Below, one piece after another: positions 33,025 to 43,149 of a DNA stretch of 64,000 nt. Every line of letters begins with the position of its first letter. The stretch's first letter is position 1. A program made the translations under genes and the position numbers. The notes under the pieces are model-generated. The model saw only the letters and a list, made by a program, of their open reading frames with translations. It had not been told where the DNA came from and made no database searches. Source of the stretch: Sepiola atlantica (Eukaryota; Mollusca; Cephalopoda; Sepiida; Sepiolidae); contig OY744535.1 in the NCBI GenBank assembly GCA_963556195.1, positions 95,480,353 through 95,544,352 on the forward strand. Reading direction: 5' to 3'.

Positions 33025-34780
33025 ATGTTACCACTGATAAGGCTGAACTACTTGCCCAGCGCTTCGCTTCTAACTCTACTTTGGACTCAGATAACCGCCC
33101 CCTCCCCAAATTCCCTTTGCTGACCGAAGCCACACTTGATAACTTAGTCATCACCCCATCCCAGGTTAGAAACATCATAAAAAACCTTGACACCTCCAAA
33201 GCTTGTGGGCCTGATCTTATACCCACAATAGTAATTAAGAAATGCTCTGCTGAACTGGCCCATGTCCTCTCCAAACTCTACAATAAGTGTCTAGCTGAAT
33301 CTTGCTTCTCCGATAGCTGGAAAAGTGCCTCTGTAGTACCAGTCTACAAGAATTCTGGAAATAGAACCGATCCCCAGAACTATCGCCCAATCAGTCTGCT
33401 GTCGATCTTTGCTAAAATCTTCGAATCCTTAATCAATCTAGCAATAGTACGGCACTTAGTTAATGCTAAACTTCTTTCTGACCGCCAGTATGGATTTAGA
33501 CAAGCACGATCTACTGCAGACATCCTAACGGTCATCTCTGAACGCATGTATCATACACTCGACAAGGCAGGTGAAGCTAGGGCAGTAGCGCTTGATATAT
33601 CCAAGGCCTTTGACAAGGTATGGCATAAAGGGCTCCTCCTGAAAATACGATCATACGGTATTACTGGGCAATTACTTAATATAATTAGATCCTTCCTAGA
33701 CAAAAGAAAAATCCAGGTTGTCCTCGATGGCCGTTCATCTAAGCAACATGACATAAATGCTGATGTACCCCAGGGATCTATCTTTGGACCCTTGTTGTTC
33801 CTGATCTATATAAACGATCTTCTTGATGGCATAGTGTCTGAGATGGGTTTATTTGCTGATGACACCACGCTTTACTCTCGCCATGTTGGCAAAACCGACG
33901 CAATTATATCCGATGCAATGGCTGAATCTTTAGAAAATGACCTCCAGGCTGTAGTGGATTGGGGTAATAAATGGTTGATAACTTTTAATGCCGCAAAGAC
34001 AAAACTCCTTTCCTTCAATAACTACAAGGAACCTTTTCAACCACCGATTGTCATGGCAAATAACACCCTACCTGAGAGTTCATCAGTCAAACTCCTCGGC
34101 CTAACCTTCAAAGGTAACATGAATTGGAACAAATACATTGAAGACATTGCCAAGGCTGCCGCAAAGAAGGTTGGCTCCCTCTACCGTGCTAGTAAACTCC
34201 TCACACCTGGCATTATCCTGTATCTCTACAAAATCACCATCCGCCCATGCATGGAGTATTGGTGTCACATCTTGGCTGGTGCATCATCTACTAGTCTCTC
34301 CCTCCTTGACAAGGTCCAAAAAAGAATCGCTAACATAATAGGTCCCTCACTGTCAGCCAAGCTCCAGCCTCTGTCCCATCGCTGAAATGTAGCATCCTTG
34401 TGCTTGTTTTACAAATACTTCAATGGATTATGCTCCGATGAATTGGCTACTCTGGTGCCCCCTCGAGATAAATTCATTAGACTAACTCGACAATCAACTA
34501 AATCTCATTCATTCACTGTGGAGGTCCCCAGATGTCGGAGAGCCTTCTACTCAAATAGCTTCTTTCCTCGTACTGCTGGCCTCTGGAACTCTCTCCCTGC
34601 CTCCTGTTTCCCCAACAGTACAGACATGCAGAAGTTTAAAACTAATGTAAACAGACACCTCGCTGCACTGATCCCAATCTAGGTTGACCACCTCCTACCT
34701 TCTCCCCTTTTCTTTTTCTCAGTAGCCCCTTACGTCTACAGTGGCGGCCTGCCTTGTTTGGGGTGAACTATGTTAAAAAA
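33025..34780 (+). mobile_element. 5'-truncated non-LTR retrotransposon
   Basis: Interrupts the 18-bp array. It begins within the RT coding part, carries the RT relic (33030-34682), a short 3' end and an A-run at 34770-34780. TTAGTATAT stands at both junctions but belongs to the array, so a target duplication cannot be proved. Confidence 0.85.
33030..34682 (+). pseudogene. LINE reverse transcriptase, one in-frame stop
   Basis: Open from about 33030. RT motifs in order are KACGPDLIPTIVIKKC, NYRPISLLSIFAKIFE, LDISKAFDKVWH, VPQGSIFGPLLFLIYINDL and FADDTTLYSRH (about 33850), then the thumb region (VKLLGLTFKGNMNW, LYKITIRPCMEY, LDKVQKRIANIIG). A single TGA at 34383-34385 interrupts the frame. It continues in phase to 34682 with FFPRTAGLWNSLPASCFP and a FKTNVNRHL end, typical of Jockey/CR1-type LINEs. 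The endonuclease domain and ORF1 are missing through 5' truncation. It is much less decayed than its neighbours, so probably a young insertion. Confidence 0.88.
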
Positions 34781-35071
34781 AAAAATTAGTATATTGTAAA
34801 TATTTAGTGTTCACAGAAGCACCTTGACTCTGTAAGCGTTCACTGAATTTCTTCATAACACTCTCTGAATTCTGCTTATAAAAATGTCCGTTTAAGAACA
34901 GAAATAAGTTTATTTCGCATCGTTTCGTATTTACGCCGGATGCATTGGTTAAAGCGTCGGATTTGGAGTTATATACTAACAACCGTCGTTATGACCGGCT
35001 TGAATTGTTATCTCTAAACTGATGCTTCCGCAATTGCACCCCCCCATACACATAGATATATGTACATATAT

Positions 35072-35892
35072 ACAGTACCGTCCAAAATTAAGGAACAAAA
35101 ATAAAATCTTCCTAATCTCAAATAAATTATATTTTAATATTTCAACACATATGTAAATTATGTAGTTGGACTTTTACCAAGATATTCAGAAAAATTAAAA
35201 TAATATTATTAAAGTTATCCACCATTTTACATATTTCAATTGTCCAACATTAAGGAAAAGTAATTAAGGAAAAATAATTATTTAAAGTTTAAAACAGTAG
35301 TTTTTTTGTATAAAAGGATGAAAATAAGTATTGTAAATTTTAATTGTAATCACTGCTGCAAGTCACGCAATATCAATCATGTCAAAAAGAAATAAAACTG
35401 ATTCAAGCGACAAAGCAGAAATCGTCAAATTAAGAAAGGAAAAGTTGACAATAGAAGAAATCGGAAAACGTGTGAAACGTTCAAAAAGTGTTGGAAGCCG
35501 AGTTCTCAAACTCTATAAAGAAACCGGAAGGTTAAGTAACACAAATAAACCTGGTAGACCAAGAAAGACAACGGCAAAAGAGGGCAGAGTTATACAACGC
35601 CTAGTGTTAAAAGACCGTTTCCTTATAGCTGGCAAAATTTCTAAACAAATGGAAGGTGTCACGAATGTTTCACGACAAACTGTGTCCAGAATGTTCCTTA
35701 ATTTTGGACACTTGAAATCTGTAAAATGGTGAATAACTTTAAAAATATGATTTTAATTCATTTGAAAATCTCGGTAAAAGTCCAACTACATAATGTGTAT
35801 ATTCAGTTTAAATTTTCACAAAAATTAATAGATAATTTTGTTTAGATTCAAAAGATTTTATTTTTGTTCCTTAATTTTGGACGGTACTTTTC
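35072..35892 (+). mobile_element. internally deleted Tc1-like element
   Basis: Terminal inverted repeats start CAGTACCGTCCAAAATTAAG after a TA (35072) and end reversed at 35890. Each repeat is ~185 bases (to about 35260 and from about 35692) and contains an inner second copy of the end motif (GTCCAACATTAAGGAA near 35243; GTTCCTTAATTTTGGACA at 35694). Only 0.82 kb long, it lacks room for a full transposase. The right terminal bases have drifted. Confidence 0.85.
35379..35732 (+). CDS. Tc1-like transposase DNA-binding domain only
   Basis: 117 codons, uninterrupted. Residues 1-50 form a first helix-turn-helix (DKAEIVKLRKEKLTIEEIGK, RVKRSKSVGSRVLKLYKE). An AT-hook-like GRPRKT follows, then a second helix-turn-helix (ISKQMEGVTNVSRQTVSRM). 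This is the bipartite N-terminal DNA-binding region of Tc1/mariner transposases, normally ~340 residues. The DDE catalytic domain is absent. The last ~15 codons (FLNFGHLKSVKW) are read from the inner end motif of the right inverted repeat, so the frame stops inside the repeat. It could still bind the element ends. Whether it is expressed is unknown. Confidence 0.75.
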   Translation: MSKRNKTDSSDKAEIVKLRKEKLTIEEIGKRVKRSKSVGSRVLKLYKETGRLSNTNKPGRPRKTTAKEGRVIQRLVLKDRFLIAGKISKQMEGVTNVSRQTVSRMFLNFGHLKSVKW

Positions 35893-35895
35893 TTC

Positions 35896-35970
35896 GAGTA
35901 GGGTAGATTCTTGGATATTATCAGCCAGAATCTCATTGGATGTTTTGTTCCACTTTTCAAACTGTGAGTA
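35896..35970 (+). repeat. dispersed repeat, partner at 59902-59972
   Basis: GGGTAGATTCTTGGATATTA, TCAGCCAGAATCTCATTG and CCACTTTTCAAACT recur with about ten differences at 59902-59972 beside a (TA)n tract. Unclassified. Confidence 0.65.
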
Positions 35971-36654
35971 GTTGTAGCAAAACAATAGCACCTTCTTTTG
36001 TGCAACAGTTCATGGTTGGGCTTTTAAGCCTCTTATGTTTCGTTTTTTTTGTTGCTGCATTTGATGGATATAGGGGGCCAGAACCTTTTGTCTCAAGGCC
36101 TTTATGGCTGACCCTGGTTGGCCTCCGTATCGGATGGAGCACCATTTCCAGAAGGAGGAAGGTATACACCATTGCTTACATTTTCCCGCCTGTTGTATTA
36201 ACGTGTTGATGGGCCCTTTTTATCCTGGGTGCCGTCCTTCCGTATTTATTTTTGTTTTTATTCATATTTTTTATTATTCATTTCCTCATTGTCAACGGCT
36301 TCTAATTAATTATTCGAAGCTGCCCTCTATTAATGGAGGGGGTGCCTCCATCCGCAATTCGGGAGACGTGCTGGATGGCTTGAGGAAAGAGTACACAATT
36401 TTGTTTGTTTAATATTTGGTCGTTGTAAAAATGTATCTTTACGTTAGAGTCTCTGACAAAATCCTGTACAGAGAGACCGAAGACACCCGGGGGTGGTGTC
36501 TAGTAGGCATACAAGTTCTCCCCTTTGTGTGTGTATGTATTGGATAATGATATTTATAAATTAATGTATCCGTATTATTTTGAAATGTATATTCTTGGCA
36601 AAAGGGCGAGTAACATGGGCAGCTCATGTTATTGTAAACCTACACATTTAATGG

Positions 36655-36841
36655 GTTGGGGATATGCTTAGAGTTAGGGTTAGTTTTAGGGTTAGGGGTA
36701 TGGTTAGGGTTAGGGTTTGTTTTAGGGTTAGGGTTAGTTTTAGGGTTAGGGTTGGTTTTAGGGTTAGGGTTAGTTTTAGGGTTAGGGTTAGGGTTTGTTT
36801 TAGGGTTAGGGTTAGTTTTAGAGTTAGGGTTAGTTTTAGGG

Positions 36842-36874
<33 letters not shown>

Positions 36875-37550
36875 TGTTTTAGGGTTAGGGTTAGTTTTAG
36901 GGTTAGGGTTATGGTTTGTTTTAGGGTTAGGGTTAGTTTTAGGGTTAGGGTTAGTTTTAGGGTTAGGGTTAGGGTTAGGGTTAGGGTTAGGGTTAGGGTT
37001 AGTTTAAGGGTTAGGGTTAGGGTTTGTTTTAGGGTTAGGGTTTGTTTTAGGGTTAGGGTTAGGGTTATGGTTTGTTTTAGGGTCAGGGTTAGGGTTAGTT
37101 TTAGGGTTAGGGTTAGGGTTATGGTTTGTTTTAGGGTTAGGGTTAGTTTTAGGGTTAGGGTTAGGGTTAGGGTTAGGGTTTGTTTTAGGGTTAGGGTTTG
37201 TTTTAGGGTTAGTTTTAGGGTTAGGGTTAGGGTTATGGTTTGTTTTAGGGTTAGGGTTAGTTTTAGGGTTAGGGTTAGGGTTAGGGTTTGTTTTAGGGTT
37301 AGGGTTAGGGTTAAGGGGTTAGCGTTAGGGGCTAGGTTAGGGTTAGGGTTTAGGGTTAAGGGTTAAGGGTTAGGGTTATGGTTTGTTTTAGGGTTAGGGT
37401 TAGGGTTAAGGGGTTAGTGTTATATATGACGTTAGGTAGTGTTAGTGTTAATGTTTGGGTTAGTGTTAAGGGGTTAGGGTTAGGGGTTAGGTTAGGGTTA
37501 GGGTTTAGGGTTAAGGGTTAGGGTTAGGGTTAGGGTTATATATGACGTTT
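36655..37550 (+). repeat. interstitial TTAGGG array with TTTTAGGG variants
   Basis: Nearly 0.9 kb of TTAGGG, regularly punctuated by GTTTTAGGG, GTTTGTTTTAGGG and GGTTATGG variants in recurring order, ending in AAGGGGTTAG and a twice-seen TATATGACGTT. The strand is G-rich throughout, so it is a single-orientation array. Glycine/valine/arginine-rich frames are artefacts. Confidence 0.92.
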
Positions 37551-38050
37551 GGTAGGCATATACCTTAATACCGCTTACTTAAAAATGGTTTATGTTTTCA
37601 AGTTTTTTTTTTATTATGTTGTGCTCATTTTAATTTTAATTCATAAGACACAAATCTTATTTAAATAAATACAAATAATTATTTGCGTACGAACAGACAA
37701 TCTCCAAAACATCCTAACCGTTGAATTTTATTGCATCAAACAATCACAAAAGAATGTTCGACATCATTTTATATCAAAAAGTCTTAAAAACACGATTAAT
37801 AAAACGTAACGAATATGAGAGAAAAATGTCGTTGTTAACATTTCAAAATGTTATTATTTAATTCAACTGATTTCTTATACGTTCAGTTATTGACCATTTC
37901 TTACCAGACGATTAGGAAGCTGTTGATTTCACGCTGGTACAATAATTATGCCCGCCGCTTGATGCGCATCACCTTTTTTTTTTAGTAACATCGACGTAAT
38001 TTAAGGCGCCAGTTTCGTTAAATACTCTTTCTCGCTCAAGACGAGACCGC
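37551..38050. other. no recognisable gene
   Basis: AT-rich sequence between the telomere-like array and the (CA)n region, with nothing coding or structured that I can support. Confidence 0.45.
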
Positions 38051-38059
38051 CTCAACTCA

Positions 38060-38195
38060 CACAACACACACAGACCGATAAACACACACAGACACACACA
38101 GACACACACACACACACACACCCCAACATACACACACAAACACAGACACCCCCCACACACACACACACCCACACAGACACACACACACACACACT
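38060..38195. repeat. (CA)n with GACACACA variants
   Basis: Imperfect CA repeat with ACAGAC and CCCC interruptions. Val/Cys-repeat frames here are artefacts. Confidence 0.92.
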
Positions 38196-38551
38196 TGTTT
38201 ATTTTTAACGATCGTCCAGCTGTTTTGCATCGTATCACCATTTAAAACCAAACTGGTCGACCGCTTCGGTTCGGGTCGTTTAGTTTCGGATTTCAGGCGA
38301 AAACAACAGTTTCTAAATTGAGAGGGTATCATCTTTTCAATGGCGTCAGTCAGGTTTGTTTTTACCAAGCAGTTTGTTTTCAAAATAAATAACTGCTTCA
38401 GAAGAATATTTTAAAAACATTTCTGCATGAAGATAATAATTAAATACCACAGTGACCTTGAGCAGGGTGTTTGCATAACTTTTACACGACTCCAACAGGT
38501 CAATTGAACATCTATCTTGCTGTTGAAGTTCTAGGTAATGGTATTATAAAG

Positions 38552-38608
<57 letters not shown>

Positions 38609-38738
38609 GGAAATAATCCCGGTAAAAACATCCACAGGGTGGTAATCCAAAGAATTTCAACTAGGTTAATAAAAAGTGCTCAATATCAAATAGAGCTTTA
38701 TATATGAATATTTTTTATTTACACAGACATGTACAAAA

Positions 38739-38805
38739 TCTGCGGCACTGGCATGTCGATGTTATCGATCAATAGTTATTATAAACTGAGATCTCATCAG
38801 GCAGA
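38739..38805 (-). ncRNA. hammerhead-like motif, GATC-stem family copy 1
   Basis: Minus strand: stem I TCTGC (38805-38801)/GCAGA (38743-38739), core CTGATGA (38800-38794), stem II GATC...GATC around a long loop, GATA in place of GAAA, an ACA...(T)G stem III and GCC as the cleavage triplet. The plus copy has GTC. The complete stem I and core argue for descent from a hammerhead. Confidence 0.45.
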
Positions 38806-38881
38806 GTTAGAATCCGATCTTAACTTCAGATCATATTTGGAGAGAACCAAATATGCTCTGAGGTTAAGATCGGATTTTAAC

Positions 38882-38941
38882 TCTGCCTGATGAGATCTCA
38901 GTTAATAACATCGACATGCCAGTGTCGCAGATTTTTTACAT
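38882..38941 (+). ncRNA. hammerhead-like motif, GATC-stem family copy 2
   Basis: Stem I TCTGC/GCAGA (38937-38941), core CTGATGA (38887-38893), triplet GTC before 38937. The stem II 3' half and GAAA have been deleted relative to the minus-strand copy. Confidence 0.4.
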
Positions 38942-38960
38942 GTCTGTGTAAATAAAAATA

Positions 38961-39016
<56 letters not shown>

Positions 39017-39189
39017 TATAGATATAGTTTAATTATATAAGCTCTGTTTTTATATGTTAACAATCATCGAACTTTTACTTGGAAAGATTGGAAATATTGG
39101 AAAGATTGGAAAGATAGTTTCTGCAGATTTGTATTTTTTTAAGATTTGTTCATCTCAATACTCTCTCTAATTCTCAGACAATATCATTA

Positions 39190-39245
39190 GTCGTTTGGCT
39201 ATGATCAAAGCGTAGTATCTGTTTTGATACTACGTTTCATCGTTT
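39190..39245 (+). repeat. U2-snRNA-like fragment
   Basis: TTTGGCTATGATCAAAGCGT and AGTATCTGTTTTGATA match positions ~18-50 of U2 snRNA including the branch-site recognition bases. The SINE body does not follow, so it is a separate truncated or older copy. Confidence 0.6.
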
Positions 39246-39527
39246 CTAGCATCGTTCAGTGAGAGATAAATCCTTCTAGACTGAGACGGTGTTAATATTT
39301 TTTCGTTTAATTAGTGCGCTAACTTATAAGTTGGATTAAATAGAGAGTGATATATGTTCGATACTGTCAGTCAGGTTTGTTTACAGCGAGTATGACAAAA
39401 GTTGAACGATTTAAACACGGTGATGGTATAATAAAAAGCCGAAAAAGTTGTTTTTGTCTTTTAGTGTTGGAGAGGTTAATAAGGGGCATGGAACTCTTAA
39501 CAACAGCTCTAGCTTTGGAACAATATT

Positions 39528-40318
39528 TTACTAACCCTAACCCTAACCCTTACCCTAACCCTAACCCAAACCCAAACCCTAACCCTAACCCTAATCCTAA
39601 CTCTAACCCTTACCCTAACCTTTACCTTAACCGTAACCAAACTACAACCGAAATCCCAATCCTAACCCTAACCCAAATCCTAACCCCAACCCAAACCCTA
39701 ACCCTAACCTTAACCCCAACCCTAACCTTAACCCTAATCCTACCCCTAACCATAACCCTTACCCTAACCCTAAACCCTAAACCCTAAACCCTAACCCTAA
39801 CCCTAACCCTTAGGGTTAGGGTTAGGGTTGGGGTTAGGGTAAGGGTTAGGGTTGGGGTAAGGGTTAGGGTTATGGTTAGGGTTGGGGTTAAGGTTAGGGT
39901 TAGGGTTTGGGTTGGGGTTAGGATTTGGGTTAGGGTTAGGATTGGGATTTCGGTTGTAGTTTGGTTAGGGGTAGGATTAGGGTTAAGGTTAGGGTTGGGG
40001 TTAATTGTCGGGTTAGAGTTTAGATTTCGGCTGTAGTTTGGTTACGGTTAAGGTAAGGGTTAGGGTAAGGGTTAGGGTTAGAGTTAGGATTAGGGTTAGG
40101 GTTAGGGTAAGGGTTAGGGTTAGGGTTAGGGTTAGGGTTGGGGTTAGGGTTAGGGTTATGGTTAGGGGTAGGGTTGGGGTTTAGGTCAGGGTTAGGGTTA
40201 GGGTTTGGGTTGGGGTTAGGATTAGGGGTAGGGTTAGGGTTGGGTTTTGTGGTTGTGGTTTGGTTAAGCTTAGGATTAGGGTTGGAGTTAGGGTTGGGGT
40301 TAAGGTTAGGGTTATTTA
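39528..40318. repeat. palindromic telomere-like array
   Basis: CCCTAA-type repeats to about 39810 switch to TTAGGG-type to the end. The arms are true reverses, not just opposite repeats. The irregular stretch 39635-39727 (with AACCAAACTACAACCGAAAT) is matched exactly in reverse at 39874-39966. The sequence outside it (TTGGTTACGGTTAAGG) matches further out at about 40030, after an extra ~75-base segment on the right that repeats the marker as TTTCGGCTGTAGTTTGGTTA. Confidence 0.9.
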
Positions 40319-40709
40319 AACTGATTGGAACACCTGCAATAAGTTCATCGGATCACATTCCGTAGAAACACTTATACAAAAACACAATGCAGGAGTTTGA
40401 CAGGTAGTGCAAGAGATATACGGTTATACTTTCTTTTGTAATCTGTCCATGATGGAGAGGCAATCATCTTTAGTCAAGAAAACAAATAAAAAAAGCTGGA
40501 GATGAGACGAGAATTTTAAAAAGCGGTCGAAAACGCGCATATGAAATCAGATTCACATCAAACGAAAGAACGAGTCAGTACCACGAGAGACGTTGGCAAT
40601 TTAAATTGTGGGACCCCAACATTAACGTCACAGGATGAATTATACTACGTTAAGCATTTTCAAATGGTGTGACACGAAAAATTCATAAACGTGCGTGATA
40701 CGTATAGAA
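40319..40709. other. no recognisable gene
   Basis: Mixed sequence with no domain, RNA or repeat that I recognise. Confidence 0.4.
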
Positions 40710-41625
40710 TATATATATATATATATATAGTATGTTTTTGAAAGGCTGTGGGCAATGCAAATTCCGGGTAAGATGCAAGTTGTAAGGAACAAAAACAATA
40801 AATCGAATACGAAATATGACTTACTATTTATTTTTCCTAAAATCTTACATAACAGCAAGAGTGTTTTGAGCTGTTTTTGTGATGTCCGGGTGATTGGTTT
40901 GTGGTTTAATGTGTGTTCATATGGAGAGGGGCCTATTTGATTGTTTGGGTGTGTGATGATTTAATATACGAGGTAAGTAATGAGTGAAGTGGTGGAAACA
41001 GAGTATGATGAGTGTTAGATATGAGTGTTGGTCAGTGGATGAGAGGTAGATATTATAGAATGAACGGTGAGTGGAGCTCGTGACGCTGATTGAGTGACGG
41101 GTTTAATCTGGAGATGAGGATTGATTCTGTGATTCTAAGGTCACCAATGATTCTTACAGACGCTAATATGGAGACATTTGAGCAAATCTCTGTGTTTGTA
41201 GAAAGAGGATATACGGGTATTCAAGTGATCCTTGATGCGCAAGTGTAGCGGTCTTGTAGTGTTACCGATGTAAAATTTGTTGCTTTTATTGCACTGTAGT
41301 TTGTAAACAAACTTAGTACGAATACACAGACCTGTGTTGGGAATATTTTTCTTCTGGTTTAATTATCTTTGTACAAAAGGAAGTCTCTTTTCCCGAAATA
41401 TTAAATAATGATTTTTTAATCACCCGGACATCACACAAACAGCTAAATACACTCTTGCTGTTATGTAAGATTTTAGGAAAAATTAAAAGTAAGTCATATT
41501 TCGTTTTCAACTTATTGTTTTTGTTCCTTACAACTTGCATTTTACCCGGAATTTGCATTACCCACAGCCTTTCAAAAACATACTACTACTATACCCAGCA
41601 ATGCTTCAAGCAAACTACTATTCTC

Positions 41626-41687
<62 letters not shown>
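40710..41687. repeat. divergent inverted pair bounded by (TA)n, GIY-YIG relic inside
   Basis: A short (TA)n at 40710-40729, left arm 40731-40895 (TATGTTTTTGAAAGGCTGTG...), its reverse at 41418-41582, and (TA)n at 41630-41687. The 520 bases between the arms include the minus-strand endonuclease relic. Confidence 0.85.
41030..41305 (-). pseudogene. GIY-YIG endonuclease relic of a retroelement
   Basis: Minus-strand translation from about 41295: NKSNKFYIGNTTRPLHLRIK, DHLNTRISSFYKHRDLLKC, then HISVCKNHW with a frameshift and residues resembling RITESILISRLNP. The YIG, the Arg of the first helix (RIKDH) and the downstream SSFYKH/C order fit the C-terminal GIY-YIG nuclease of RT-GIY-YIG elements. 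It is truncated at its N-terminal side by the inverted-pair arm. Confidence 0.65.
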
Positions 41688-41689
<2 letters not shown>

Positions 41690-41942
41690 GATTGTGAAAA
41701 TATATGTTTTTGCAATACTTTATGTTTACCAACATTTTTCCTATTAAAGCTCGATAATTTTTAACCAATAAGAACTAAGCATTTTTTTCAAAATGTTTGT
41801 TTATTTTTCTTACAAAACATTTTTCAAGAAACACATCTTAGTGCATGTTATTTTATGTATCGTTACAAGATTACTATGTCAATATTCGATCTGCCCCCAT
41901 CAAACTCGTCAGAAAGTACATAAATGTTTTTCTTTTTAAAAC

Positions 41943-41945
41943 ATA

Positions 41946-42004
<59 letters not shown>
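41943..42004. repeat. (TA)n tract
   Basis: Sixty bases with one TACATA interruption. The next 640 bases (42005-42645) show nothing recognisable. Confidence 0.9.
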
Positions 42005-42006
<2 letters not shown>

Positions 42007-42647
42007 CGTAGTTTGACATGATAGACATACGTTGAAAAATAAAACTTTGAACTCACATGAGACCCTCGGAAGTCCGCAATTATGAAACGCAAATATAGAG
42101 GTTACAGCATGAATCACGTAATTGTAATGTAGCTTAATTATTCCATTTTAGCAAGTAGTGATTATTGTGTATCGATAAGCTACGTAAAGAAACTCAAAGA
42201 TAATTATCATTGCAGAATTTACTTCATTAATATCTATTTACTTCATTTGAATACGAAACTTAGTGCAGTGTATATACAAACCATATTTTCCTTTTTCTCT
42301 AACATTTACATCGCTTAAAATATCATGATGGTTCTTATTTAAAATAAGGTACATTTTCTAACCTTTATATAAAAATGCCTTTATAATTTTGCGGTCTTCC
42401 CAATGGGGTATAATTTTGAAATATCAAGATTCTAAACTTATGAATGTCGGCTTAAGTTATTATTGAATTTATCATTTTTTATAACGAAACAAATCTATGT
42501 CAGATATTTTATAGGTAACGAATAGGTGTTAGAGGAATAGTTTTCAATACCATTTGATTACGTCTATGGCTTTCCAAATTAATCTGAATATATAAGCTCC
42601 CCTTAAAAACTATGATAAATATATATTTATTACATGTATTAATCAAC

Positions 42648-42649
42648 TT

Positions 42650-42721
<72 letters not shown>
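42648..42721. repeat. (TA)n tract
   Basis: Seventy bases of TA on the 3' side of the minus-strand hammerhead relic at 42741. Confidence 0.9.
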
Positions 42722-42726
<5 letters not shown>

Positions 42727-42740
42727 TGTTTTGTTTATTA

Positions 42741-42790
42741 TCTATGTACGTATACGTTTCGTCTTTTATAATTGGGACTATTCACTACTG
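42741..42790 (-). ncRNA. hammerhead relic, CGTATACG family copy 2
   Basis: Minus strand: GAAA (42760-42757), palindrome CGTATACG (42756-42749), TA, CATAGA (42746-42741), all as at 59527-59578. The core and the first half of stem II are destroyed (CCAGTAGTGAATAGTCCC). Inactive. Confidence 0.6.
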
Positions 42791-42796
42791 GTTATG

Positions 42797-42928
<132 letters not shown>

Positions 42929-43107
42929 ACATTGTTGTTGTTTTCCCATAACGTCCTGGGACGTCCTCAGAGATTCAGGCAGGAACTCTATATGAACTAA
43001 CTTTTTTGTTCTCATATTTTTTCCAAGCACGACACCTGATGTTCTCAAATAGTCACACTTTTAGCACTGGCCATGCTCAATGTTGCTTAACTTCTGTCAT
43101 CTAACGA

Positions 43108-43144
<37 letters not shown>

Positions 43145-43149
<5 letters not shown>

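Larger units (their letters stand above)
38556..39014. repeat. divergent pair of GATC-stem hammerhead-like repeats bounded by (TA)n
   Basis: (TA)n 38556-38605, then the repeat shared with 13400-13496, then a minus-oriented copy (38805-38705) back to back with a plus-oriented copy (38882-38965), then (TA)n 38965-39014. The inner arms 38783-38840 and 38847-38903 are reverses of each other with a 6-base centre. Confidence 0.85.

Noticed and set aside
36656..37366. A 236-codon Gly/Leu/Val/Arg-rich frame
   Set aside because: It is TTAGGG repeat read in frame; same for the frames at 40138 and 51105.
36655..37550. A chromosome end
   Set aside because: The array is internal, heavily degenerate and followed by ordinary sequence; interstitial arrays recur elsewhere in the window.
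38060..38195. Val/Cys-repeat proteins
   Set aside because: Translation of an imperfect (CA)n repeat.
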